From NCBI RefSeq assembly GCF_003473485.1, contig NC_053047.1, forward strand, positions 9,811,001 through 9,875,000: 64,000 nucleotides of DNA. Reading direction: 5' to 3'. Both the position numbers and the translations under genes were made by a program. Within the stretch, counting starts at the first letter, position 1, and every line of letters begins with the position of its first letter. The notes under the pieces are model-generated. The model saw only the letters and a program-made list of their open reading frames with translations. It made no database searches and had not been told where the DNA came from. This DNA comes from Medicago truncatula (Eukaryota; Streptophyta; Magnoliopsida; Fabales; Fabaceae). Shown piece by piece: positions 34,000 to 45,128 of the stretch.

Positions 34000-36110
34000 T
34001 GATACTCCCATTGCCTGAATTAAGTTCATGAAAGTTAGCAATGCAATGACTTATCCCTCATGCAATTGCATCTTCGGTTGTATTCCACCAGTCCAAGCCT
34101 TCATAAACTCGCCTTCCTTACTACGAATTAGCCTGCATAACCCGTTCTGTCATAATTTTGAAAGATACTAACATCCACGTTGCACTGGAACTCACGTTTT
34201 ATTAGTGCTTGTTTGCTCCTGTCACAATTGTTTGTTGTTCTAACATTCTGAGTCACGTTCTGCACTATATTCCATTTAGCAAGCAATATTTGCGCAGCGT
34301 TAACAATCTGTCATGCGCTTAACAACTTATGATTCCAAATAAAATCACTTCAGTTCATCCAAATTCCTCATATAATCATCAACACTCGACTAAACAACCA
34401 ATAGAATTTTTCACACCAAATTAGACCAAGCCAACCGAGATTGTAGAGTTTCAGCCAACCCTGCACATATATGACAATGAAAAAAGAAATTTCTATATGA
34501 TTCAACATAAGGTTCACATCCCCACAATGTAAATGGTAGAAGAAGGTATCCTCCAATGGAATCCGAATAAAGCTGAAAGAAACATCAAAGAAATGGTAGC
34601 AGCTGCCATAAACCACACCGAAGTCCACTCAGCAAACAGAGGGAGGCCCCCCCATCTCCATTCGGGACAAGGACTTACCAAATGGGAGACCCAACTCTTA
34701 CCTCCCGCTGGTAATAAGGGCCTTCATCGCCAACCACAAGAGAGTTTGGAAGAGCCTCTTGCAAAGTCATGTACTTCACTCTCTTCCAAACTATAGATTC
34801 TATGAGAAAGACTTGTAGCCATACACCGATTGGGAACTCTCAGGTTTAGATGGATCCACGACCAAACCTCGGGGGATCTTGAAAGTACTCATTACATTTG
34901 AAGAAGGAGAGGGCCGTCGAACATTCAAAAGCCACATGATAGTGATTGATGTGCCTTCCCCATTCAACTATACAATAGGCCAAACCACACTTACCACCTT
35001 GGTAGTTGTGTTGTTGACAATCCACTTGAAGATGCGGTACCATAACCGTGAAGGCAAAGTCGTAAAGATCTGTGAGGACATCCAGACAGCAAAACACAGT
35101 TGCTTAATGGTTCCAGTAGGACCAAAGGAATAGGGTCCGACAGTACGCGGTGTTGCTCTATATGGCCAATAAGGACGCGCGCTAGAGGGGGGTGAATAGC
35201 GATTTAACAAAGTTGCGGAGTTTTGGCGAAAGCGTTTTGAAAAGATATTGACTTATTGAAAATATGCTTTGAACAATCACAAACTATGACAAATTGTTAA
35301 GACTATGCACTAATAAGATTTACAAGAGAATTGAGAGATTCACAAGCTAAATATTATTTCAATCAATTATTAATAATACTTAAAACAATTTTCAAAACAA
35401 GACAATTTCAAAACCAAATCTATAAGAAAATATAACAAGCTAAAAACGAAAAACACAATGTATATGTAATTGATGAATTGCTAAGAATTGGAACTAATTG
35501 ATCCAAGTAAAATGTTGAAAACCTAATTCAAGGAATTAGGCCAATTTTAACCAAAAAGAACTTAGATCAAAATCAATTTCTATCTTATCAATTAATCAAT
35601 TTAAGCATATACAATTATCAAAATTAAAAAGGATAAGGAAGAGAAAATAACACCGAGATTTTTATAGTAGTTTACCCTTTCGTCGTCGCTTGGTGAAAAA
35701 CGCCTCCACCAAGGACTTCCACTAATAGTAGCAATGTTGAATCACAAATGTGATTACACGAGTTCCCTTAAACTATCCTAGTTCTTCAACCCCAATGTAA
35801 CCACTCCCCCAAAGTGAATCAATTAAAAGTATCATAAAATGATTCACACAAAGTCAGAGACTTTGTGTGGTACGATTCAAGCAATAGTGAATCGAATTTT
35901 GACAGAAAATGAATTTTAACATTATGAATGAATTTTACTTGGGCTATAAGCTAACCAGGACACAAGGAATCACACAGTACTAAGAGACGCATATTACTTG
36001 GGTGCTTTAACATAATCTAAGCTAAACTAATAAAGGAATAAAATGCTAAGTAAAACCCACCAGTCATTTGAACATCATCAAAACAACCTAAGATTACATC
36101 ATCAAAATAA
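34000..36110. repeat. Decayed, probably retroelement-derived sequence
   Basis: From about 34360 to 35130 the composition is coding-like (GC-richer), but frames are broken and no family was recognised. At about 35183 the phrase CTAGAGGGGGGTGAATAG occurs, which I recall from many plant repeat sequences. From 35210 to 36110 the sequence is AT-rich. No intact gene is supported. Confidence 0.4.
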
Positions 36111-36111
36111 T

Positions 36112-36670
36112 CTATGTCAAGGCAGGCTTCACGCAGAACCGAGCGTATCGAGCATCAACCCCTGAAGAGATGATTATAGTCGAACTCGATGTTGGAAGCG
36201 AAACAAGGCTAATCAACAAAGACGACGAAGGGCTGCTTATCAAAGCAATAAAGAATCTAGAACGACTAGAACCAGACGGGGACTTTGTCGAAATCCAAAT
36301 AGGCAGCGACCCATCCAAAATGATAAAAATTAAGTTTGACCTGCAACCCGAAGTCCATGAGAGGCTAACAAAGTGTCTCCAAGACAACACATATCTCTTC
36401 GCCTGGAATGCAAAGGAAATGTTTGGAATAAATCCAAGCGTGGCATGCCACAATTTAACTGTAGTAAAAAAACTTTATACGTTGTACAGTAGAGGCGGAA
36501 GCAGTCACCTGAAAAGGTTGAAGCCTCAAACAGGGTGTTGGAGGATCTCCTAAAGGCATGATTCATCTAAGAAGCTAAGTATACCATTTGGCTATCCAAC
36601 GTAGTGCTCGTAAAGAAGAAAAACGACTAATGGAAAATGTCAGTTGATTACTCCGACCTCAACATGGCTT
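36112..36670 (+). pseudogene. Ty3/gypsy polyprotein fragment, just before RT
   Basis: The frame at 36170 reads GDFVEIQIGSDPSKMIKI, then CLQDNTYLFAWNAKEMFGIN and PSVACHNLTVV. This matches the region linking protease and reverse transcriptase in plant Ty3/gypsy polyproteins, where relatives read VFAW..DMPGIDP..ACH.L. Downstream, after a frameshift and stop, the opening of RT is still recognisable in pieces (LVKKKN-like and MSVDYSDLNMAC, about 36600-36670). The remaining pol is absent; the sequence runs into an LTR-like repeat. Confidence 0.75.
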
Positions 36671-36671
36671 G

Positions 36672-38811
36672 TTGATAACATGTCATCTTACGTCATTCTT
36701 AACATGTTTTTCAGTCATTTTCAATAGGTATTACATCCAGAATATCTAAGTATTAGAGCAATTGCTTATGATTTGGGGACATTTGTAATGTTTTCTATAT
36801 TTGAGTTTGTAATTCTATTCTTTCCGAAACATAGCAATTTTAGGGTATTTTGATGTAATTCATGAAGAAATCATTCAAATCTGCAAAGCAAGACATCTGA
36901 AGATTTGTGAGGACTTTAGGAAGATGAAAAATGAAGATTCAAGAGGCATTTGAAGACATTACAAAGGGAGTAATTATGTTCTCAATTAATAATTATTATA
37001 TTAGTTTCGCAATGTTTTACCTGTTAACTTAAGATTGTGCACGTTTAAGACAAGGGGTATTTTGGTACTTTCATGAGGAGCCTATATAAGTAGTTTTTGA
37101 TTCAAAATATTCATTATTCATGAGCACTTATATCTCTAGACATTAGAAATCAGAATTCTCTCCTTTCCCTCTCTAGAATTTTGAACCCCTCCCTTCATTC
37201 CTTCACTCAATCTTCTCAAAACTCATCTCCTAAAAGGATCACGATCAAGGATTAATGTAGGCAAGGTGCATGCAACTATGGTGTACTTGGATCAAACTTC
37301 ATTCAACTTGAAGCTTCATACATAGTGAATTCTTGGGCTAGGGTTTGGTGACGAACTTAGAAGCTTGAAGCCTAATCTCTAAATCTTGCATGTGAGTTCA
37401 CTAGTTAGCTATACCTTTGGGTTAGAACTATGATTCTGTGAGATAATTGGAGTGTTAGATTTATGAATGTATGAATTTAGTACCCTTATGCCATGAATTG
37501 TATAGAATTAATGTTTGTTTTTGCCATGCTAATGACTATTGCCGTTTTTATGTTTCTAGATGCATTGTGTACATTAAGAGACTTAAATTTGAGGTTATGG
37601 GGTCAAAAACACGTTTTCTGCACTTCAGGACCTGAAGAAACTCGCCATAAGCGAAAAACACGCTTATAGCGAGAAAACTCCAGAGGCTACTCGCCAATGG
37701 CGAGTTGGTGGCAAGCTCCACAACTTCTTGGAAGTTGTTGGCTCGTCCTGGGGGTCCCGGGGTGTCGTCCGAGGTATTTTCTTGCACTCTTTTCTAACTT
37801 TAAAACCCCACAAACATCAAGTGCCTAATGTACATTGCATCTAAACGTTTTCAAATGAAATGCATCAGCAAACATTAATGAATTCAAAGATGAATGACAC
37901 ATGAGAGAACATGATATATGCTTGGGTATGATTCAATACTAAGTATGGGTAATCTCTAGAGACTCGACTTAGGTAGTCGATATTATGCATGCTAGCATGC
38001 CTCTAAGGCGTATTAAGATATGATATGATTTTGATTATGTTATGACAGGTCGTGTCTCTTGCAATCCACACTAGGGGGATTCAAGAGGTTCACGTTAGGG
38101 GGACAAGATATGCTCTGCAAGGTAGGCCCGCACGACATTAAGAGGAGTCCGATGTAACCTTAGCTAGGAATTCATCGGTTACGTTATGGGTTTGTGCTCG
38201 AGGTTAGTCCACCCGATTACACTCCTTAAAATCAACTTAGATAACTATATGTTAAACCATAATATGCAATGCTATGCTTATGATATATGCACATGATATG
38301 ATATGATATGATACGACCTAAGTATAAGTGACAGTGATCTTAGTTATGCACGATCGTTTAGGTATGCATGAGTTCACACACGTATAATCAACCGAATGGT
38401 TGTGTTGTAGACACGTGGTGACCATAGGTTTCCTCGAGGTTACCTCTAGCCTAGGATTAGGTAGAACTCACTGAGACATTATGTCTCATCCCTTCCTTGC
38501 ATGTTTGTTCAGGTTCGCAGGTGGCCCGTGGCAAAGGTAAGAAGAAGGCTACATATTGATCGTGCTTGTTGGATTTAGTACTTATGTCCTGTTCTTGACG
38601 TTATGTGTTTATGTAATAGTTGTAATGGATCTCGTTGATACTTGTTTCATTTGACTGATTATGTAAAACTTTTGTAACATATGACTTGAGACGACTTTGT
38701 ACCTTAAATCTCAACTTATGTTGTATTTTGTATTGTATGATTAATGTATTGAGTATCAGTTTTAACGCACATGCTAAATATTCTTGACACGTTTAGTATG
38801 GGTGTTACAAT
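36672..38811 (+). repeat. LTR-like repeat of about 2.1 kb, copy 1
   Basis: This repeat is homologous, in opposite orientation, to 42342-44520. The right end reads CGTTTAGTATGGGTGTTACA; the other copy ends with the inverse of TGTAACGCCCACACTAAACG. A TATA-like GCCTATATAAGTAG lies near 37082. The segment at 37641-37705 is rich in hairpins such as ACTCGCCAATGGCGAGT. Length, termini and the adjacent gypsy pol suggest an LTR of a Ty3/gypsy element, perhaps solo. Orientation, exact left boundary and target duplication were not established. Confidence 0.6.
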
Positions 38812-39534
38812 GAAAACACATATATACTCATCTAGTTTGTTGCACTTTTTAAAGGATAAAGATAAAAATTGGATATGTACTCATATTGTGTTTGTTACAC
38901 TTTTATTTTAGAATTTGAATTTATTCTTATCTATTTATTATATGTATTATTTGTATTAAAAATTGAGGGTAATTTTAGAAAGAGAAAAAGTTATCCCAAA
39001 AGAGTCAACACATGCTATTTTCTTTATATATAGTATAGATTTATGATAATAAATACGTATCTTATTTTTTTGACTAAATCAAATCTTTATCTTTTGGTTA
39101 ACTTTTAAATAATACTCTTTTTATGGATTTTTTTTTGACAAAAACAAAACGATACTCATTCATTCAAATCGATAGAGTACATCAGATACAAACATTGCTA
39201 AAAACGTAAAGGGTGAATCTGCGAACAAACTCACAACACCCAAGTTAATAGCATACAACGACAAAATGCCTACAAACAATATGATAAAACTTCTTTTTAT
39301 GGAAATTATTAAATAATATATAATTAAAAAGTCAAATAATACTTATTTTTTGAAATGAAAAGTCAAACAATACGAAAAATTATATGCATTAAGGCAAAGT
39401 ATAATTTATTATATACTAAAGTAAGCTAAATTATATTATATTATATTATGATTATTACATCTTTATCTTTTTAGTTAGTATTAAATAATAGTATTATTCT
39501 TTAAAAAATAATAATTAATTAATAGTATTATATA
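38812..39534. other. AT-rich spacer, no gene seen
   Basis: No coding or RNA gene recognised. Confidence 0.5.
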
Positions 39535-39829
39535 CTACCTCCGTCCCTAATTATAAGATCCTTTTGAGAATTTTTTTTGTCCTTTTTTATAAGACCCCTT
39601 TTCTATTTCCAACTACATTAATTATTTCTTTACATACATGCCCCTATTTATTATACATCTTTTTCTTCAATCAGCAATAAATAGAATGTTGAAAACATAA
39701 GCCAACCTTCTTTCTTAAAGGATAAAATTGTAAAAACAATAGTAATTACAAACATGTTTAATACAAATATCCACTATCTTAATTCCCGTTATTTTTTCAA
39801 AAGGACCTTATAATTAGGGACGGAGGTAG
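39535..39829. mobile_element. Stowaway-type MITE, 295 bp
   Basis: The left end CTACCTCCGTCCCTAATTAT and its inverse at the right end continue into AAGATCCTTTTGA / TCAAAAGGACCTT for about 35 bp. TA flanks both ends. CTCCCTCCGTCC-type termini with TA duplication are the signature of Stowaway (Tc1/mariner) MITEs. Confidence 0.85.
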
Positions 39830-40089
39830 TAATTATTAGTCAAATGATATATTTTTCATTTATTTTATGACTGGAATTATTATTATTTTGGACAAAATTT
39901 ATTAATTGTCTATTATCTCTATTGGTTTTCTTGGTATGATTATCAATTATTTATTACAAAGAAATAAGCTTTCAAGGACATTTTTTTTTTTGAGTTAACC
40001 AATGTATTCCCGTGTATAATTGTGAAGACTAATTACGTGATATTTACTGAAATTCATTTAAGAGGTTGATAACTAAAATTAATATTTAA

Positions 40090-40260
40090 TTATTGATTGG
40101 TAAGGACGTTTCATAATATATGGAGGGGTTGGATCTCAGTTAATAAGGACGTTGCATAATATATGCAGGGGTCAAAAGAATTTCAGTGGGCTAGTTTTAC
40201 TTCAAAAAAAAATGCAGGGGTTGAAGCTCTAAATCTAGACACCCACTTTTTCACCTTAAG
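40090..40260 (+). repeat. SINE-like fragments in the MYB unit 1 upstream region
   Basis: Repeated phrases such as GGTAAGGACGTTTCATAATA and TTGCATAATATATGCAGGGG resemble the tRNA-derived SINE body. The equivalent position upstream of MYB copy 2 (51550-51720) carries the same phrases, so the insertion predates the MYB duplication. Confidence 0.5.
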
Positions 40261-40499
40261 AATTTCGAGCCTCTAGATTACTTCTCAAAAAATCAAATTA
40301 TTTATTACAAGAAAATGACCATCCAACGTATGTTTTTTCCTAGGTTAAACAAGGTATTCTCGTGTATAACTGCAAAAACTAATTATTTGAGATAACTAAA
40401 ATTCGTTTAAAAGATTTGTATTCCTAAACTTTTTTTTTAAGCACCCATGAAAAATTTAATCTTAAATTAGTTGGTCAAGAGACCTAAATATCTATCTTT

Positions 40500-41025
40500 T
40501 TACAACACAGTGTTTTATGCACCGAGTATAGTATATTGACAGTGATATATTTTTCCCCCTTCAACTTTGGTTTCCTGTTTTCTTCTTTTGAAAGCAAAAG
40601 CAGTTTTCATTTTGCACAAACAACCAAACATATTTCAGTTTTGCTCAAACCCCGAGAAACATAACAAGAAATGTTAAGTGATGCTGACAATCCACACGAG
40701 CGGTTCTTGAATTGCATGAACATGACACACACTAATGTGTTTGTTTTGTTAATCAGATAAACCATACACTTTTCTTGTATTCAATTTTACTTTTATAGTC
40801 CCTCAAAAAATTCAACTATATCTCGTCTTTATTATAAGAAATAATTGACTTTTTAGATTCATAGAATAATTAATGTATCTTGTTATAAATATAGACTAGA
40901 TACATTATTTACACAATAAATTTGAAAAGTCAATTGTTTCCTATAATAAGGACCGGAAGGAGTACTACTTTCTAAAATAAGAATTATAAAATAAGAGAAC
41001 CACTTGATTTAAATAGTAAGTTTTT
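40500..41025 (+). repeat. Duplicated upstream block of MYB unit 1
   Basis: The segment with AAAGCAAAAGCAGTTTTCAT, CAAACAACCAAACATAT, AACATAACAAGAAATGTT and GATGCTGACAATCCACACGA recurs at 51755-52360 (unit 2) and 56085-56510 (unit 3). It marks the start of each tandem MYB unit. A MITE at 40821-40962 interrupts it here. Confidence 0.75.
40821..40962. mobile_element. Stowaway-like MITE, 142 bp, with empty sites
   Basis: The inverted ends share CTTATTATA-GGAAA-AATTGACTTTT words, and TA flanks both ends (40819-40820 and 40963-40964). The paralogous block near 51965 reads straight through (CGACTATATTAGTACTTTC), an empty site, so the element landed after the MYB duplication. Confidence 0.8.
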
Positions 41026-41035
41026 ATATTACACC

Positions 41036-42274
41036 GTTCGAGGGGTGAGCCCTCTCCAACTGCCCAATGAATATACTTTATTGGAAAGCGCGAGGTTATC
41101 ATATTTACGGCGAAGGTAACTGCTGCGTCGATAGATTGCCTAATATGGGGCATTCGGTTCATGACTCAATTTGGTTACATACGTCACCGTCGATGCTGCA
41201 CTTGGATTTCTTCCATGATCGGTGTGGTCTTCCTTACTATAGATTTCCTTAGTCTGTTAGTCTGCTTATCATTTTCTTTGTTTTCAGCTTTTCCTTTTTT
41301 CTTTTGATTTCTATGGGTTTTGGTCTAGTCTTCCCTCTTTGATGAGGGCGTAATTGTCCATGACAGAAGTACTTCAATTCAAGGGCTAGGAGGACCAATG
41401 ACAAGGGCAAGGACCAAGAAAGCTAAGGAGAGCCTAACTCAATTGGTGGCAAAAGTCTTGGAGTTCAAACCAACACTAGAAAACATGGAGGATAAAATGG
41501 TCATGTGCATCAAACCATTGGAGGAGGGGTGGGGTGCATCTCTTGCTGCCATTTTATTTAGTTGTTTTTATTATGGTGTAATAAAAAAGTGTAAGGGACC
41601 AATTTTGGCCCAAAAACACTAAGTGTGGTTATTTTGTGTGTTTAATCCATTTTAAAGCTTCCAAAGCTTTAAATGAAATGTTTTGTGTGTTTATTTCGTG
41701 CAAAGAAGTGCTGAAGACAAAAGAAAGACATGACATTAAAGAGCATTTAATCTGAAGGAGGAAAGAATGCAAGAACTGAAAAGAAAACAGACAAGACTTC
41801 AATGAGAGAATGAAGACACTTCATTTCAGCATATGAAACCATCATCATCATCAAAATCACGTCCTAGCATCACTATCATCATGATAATCAAGACCAGCCA
41901 CCCTCAATCAGCCAAAACACCAATTCAAAACCAAATTCTCGTTTTCAACTCAAATCATCGTCAAAATCAATCCTAATACATAATTTTCGTTTCTTTTGGC
42001 ACATCATTCATTAAAATATTATTTGTCCATTTATTTTGTTTTGTGCCTATAATTAATATTTCAGCAAGCAACTTTTATCAATTCATAATTAAAAGTCAAA
42101 TATGAACAATTTTCACAAAGAGTGCTCATCACGCTTGTATATATTTTTCACTATTTTTTCAAGAATATTTTTGAGTTTGGAAGCATAGGGTGGAGGTTTT
42201 GCGGAGTGCCAACCTAGTTGGGATGTCGTTGTTTTCTCTTGATGTATGTCATTTCTCCTGGCTTATAAAAAAAA
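41036..42274 (+). mobile_element. 5'-truncated LINE insertion with 10-bp target duplication
   Basis: ATATTACACC flanks the element at 41026-41035 and 42275-42284, and the same decamer occurs once at 52361-52370 in the paralogous empty site. The left part (41067-41252) encodes the RNase H-like C terminus of a plant LINE: YHIYGEGNCCVDRL, NMGHSVHDSIW, CGLPYYRFP, then stop. The right end carries the LINE 3' UTR and A tail. A gypsy fragment (about 41343-42178) has been inserted inside. Confidence 0.85.
41343..42178 (+). mobile_element. Ty3/gypsy fragment nested in the LINE 3' UTR
   Basis: The frame at 41398 begins MTRARTKKAKESLTQLVAK and is preceded by GLGGP. GPMTRARAK is the typical opening of the C-terminal tail of plant Ty3/gypsy polyproteins. 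The following sequence to about 42178 is noncoding, perhaps LTR. The intact LINE 3' UTR copy at 48790-49000 shows that this stretch is foreign to the LINE. Confidence 0.65.
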
Positions 42275-42341
42275 ATATTACACCAAACTCATCAATTGAT
42301 TTGTAAATTGGTTTCTAAATTGAAGTATGTCGATCTTTATA

Positions 42342-44520
42342 AAATTGTAACGCCCACACTAAACGTATCTACAAAGTTTAGCATGTGCATTATCTTTAGT
42401 ACTGGATACATTAAAATTTACAGCATGAGCACTTCGAATGAATATTTTATACAACAATACGCGTTTGTACAATCAACAATACAATACTACTCGTCCAAAG
42501 TGTAGAAAATACATCTTTAAAGTCCATGACATCCTGCAGCAGGTACGAATGAGAACTTGTTGAAATATCCATCCGGCTACAAGCTTTCTAAATCTTGCTA
42601 AACCAACTTGCTGATATGAAACAAATAAGGATTGGGATGAGACATAATGTCTCAGTGAATTCTACCTAATCCTAGGCTATAGGTAACCTCGAGGAAACCT
42701 AGGGTCACCACGTGTCTACAATACAACCTGTCGGTTGATAATATGTGTTGCATCATGCTTTCCTATACAGTTGTGCATACTAGATCCGTCGTAAGGTTCT
42801 TCTTAACTTAGCTCATAAGTGTTTTCTTCTACTCTAAATGTCATGGCGGTCAAGGGAACCTAGGACCGCTTTGTCGAGATACGCTAAGCGTATCAAGACC
42901 TAAACATAACTTATTCATGACATGTTCCTAAACTGGACGATCGGGGAGTTACTAAGACCGTCGACAGTATATCATCATAACTTATTCTATTGCATAAGCT
43001 TGTTCTTATCTTGAAACATATCGTAATCATATTCATAATCATCTTCATTCAATATGTTAGAGGTTAGCGTTGGACAAAAAATATTATCTAAGTTCATTTT
43101 ACGGAGTGTATCGGGTGGAGTAACCCCGAGTACAATCCCATACATGACCGATGAAAACCTAGCTAAGGTACATCGGACTCCCTCAGTGTCGTGCGGGCCT
43201 ACCTTGCGGAGCGTGTCCCGTCCCCCTGGCATGACCCTCTTGTATCCCCCTGGCATGGATAGCAAGAGACACGACACCTACATCTTGATTATAGTCTTGA
43301 TTGTACATGATAACTTATCTTAGTACTTGCTTGCTTGTTACCACGGGTTCGTGATCTACCCGATTAACGGTAAGGTACTTACATGCTTGTGCTAATTTAT
43401 ACATAACTTAACATACTTAGGGTTCTAGCTGTCATTCTAGTTCTCGACGACCTATGTCGACGCTCTATGGTTTTACCCCATTATTATTGTCTCGTTACCC
43501 GAATAAACATGCTTAAACTCTCTCAAGTGCCATTGTTATTGAAGTATGTTCATATGTCTCATGCATTTTCCGTTGGAAGCTTAAGTGTGATGGTACATTA
43601 GGTTATTAGATATTGAGGATTTTCTTTAGATTAATAAGCGTTAAACAAGTGGTTTCAGATGGCATACAAGGCCCTAAAGCCAGCTTAAAGTGAAGTTTGT
43701 TTTGCCATTTTCGCCAGAATTTCGCTGATAGCGAAATGGCTCTGTGATGGCTATCTAAAAATTTGGCTAATAGCCAAATAATTTGGCTATTAGCCAACTG
43801 GTTCTGGGAAATTTCGCTCTTAGCGAAATAAAACTAAGGCAATTTTTGATGTTTCGCCTCAATTTCCAGCAACCTAAGGCACCAAAATCATCCAGAATGC
43901 ATAAAACTTAAGGAAATCAAAATGCATGGCAATATGAATATCATTCAACAACAATCCACATAAAGATGGCACTAATCATGGATATACATAAACTAGTGTT
44001 CATTAAGATTTTCTCACATAACATAATCATTTAAGGGAAGGAGTTCTATCTAGAGAACTCACCTAAGATTCTGGTACAACTTCAAACTTCTAAGCTTCTA
44101 CAATCAAACCCTAATGCATGCTCTCTTGCTAAGATCATCCAACTTTAAGTGAGATTGAGTTAAGACCAAAATGATGAAGTCTTCATGCTTGAATCATCTC
44201 TAAACCATGATCACCCTAGAGTCTTGAACTCAAAAGGATTGAATAAAAATGGAAGGGTGGAATTCGACCTTCTAGAGAGAGGGAGGAGAAAATTCTGCCC
44301 TTAAGAGTTTCTAGTGAGAGAAACAACATGAAAAATGAATGTTTCTTGCTCCAACATACTTATATACTCTTTGCTTGCAATTACTAAAATGCCCTTTGCC
44401 TTAAACGTGTCTATTCTGTCGCTGATAATTAAATCCGTGCTTAACTGACTTTACGTGATAAAACATTCTCTAGCATACTTGATTTCCATGAATATTTGTC
44501 CTCTAACACGTTTGACTGGT
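42342..44520 (-). repeat. LTR-like repeat of about 2.1 kb, copy 2, inverted
   Basis: Reverse-oriented homologue of 36672-38811. It begins TGTAACGCCCACACTAAACG right after TTTATAAAAT, which the unit 2 paralogue continues without interruption (about 52435). The far end lies just before AATAAATCAACGTCAAACC, where similarity to unit 2 (about 52972) resumes. It carries a TATATAAGTA-like word on the minus strand (about 44350) and a cluster of four hairpins at 43719-43829. It separates MYB copy 1 from its duplicated distal upstream block. Confidence 0.65.
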
Positions 44521-44672
44521 AATAAATCAACGTCAAACCGCTAAATTATTTTTTAATCAATTTGTTTACTTTTAATTAAATATTAGTCTACGCTCGTTCA
44601 AAAAAAATTAAATATTAGTCTACGCTTTCAAAAAATTATTAAAAAGTAGTTACCATAGACCACAATTACGTC

Positions 44673-44679
44673 TATAAAA
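44673..44679 (+). promoter_or_regulatory. TATA box of MYB copy 1
   Basis: The phrase ACGTCTATAAAAGCG is shared with copy 2 (53095) and is followed in both by ACTCTCATCCCAAATGATAT. Here it is about 450 bases from the ATG because the leader is longer and holds a LINE tail; in copy 2 the distance is 70. Confidence 0.6.
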
Positions 44680-44967
44680 GCGTGGTACTCTCATCCCAAA
44701 TGATATCTCATTCATCAAGAGTAAACAAAATCTTTTTGTCTTCTTTGCTCCGTTTTTCTCTTTACTCAAGTTTGTAAGAAATGAGAATAACTAAATAAAA
44801 CACCTCTATTTAATTTGTGCTTTTGCTTCTTTTTTTTTTTTTTTAAATGTTGTCTTTCTTCTCTTATTCATGTGACTCATTTTTTATTTATTTTTATGTT
44901 TGTATCCTTTGATTTTTCTTTCTTTATCTTCTTTTTACTTGCTTATATATTTTCTCTACTACTAGTA

Positions 44968-45059
44968 TGGAGGTCTCTCGAGGTGACAAATTAGTTGGGA
45001 TGTTGATGAGACCTCTAGATACATGTCCTCTCTCCTTGCTTATAAAAAAAAAAAAATAT
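44968..45059 (+). mobile_element. 92-bp LINE 3' tail in the MYB copy 1 leader
   Basis: The phrase AGTTGGGATGTTGATGAGAC and the ending CTTGCTTATAAAAAAA are the LINE 3' tail also seen at 42190-42274. TAGTA flanks it on both sides (44963-44967 and 45060-45064). MYB copy 3 has the empty site CACTACTAGTAGCATTTTG at about 57351. Confidence 0.75.
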
Positions 45060-45128
45060 TAGTAGCATTTTGAAAATAGAAGAAAAAAAATCTCATTTTT
45101 CTAAAGTTAATGTTTTTTTATTATCACC

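Noticed and set aside
34368..35210. Several 80-90-codon frames on both strands
   Set aside because: Coding-like composition but frames interrupt one another and no protein family was recognised; treated as decayed repeat.
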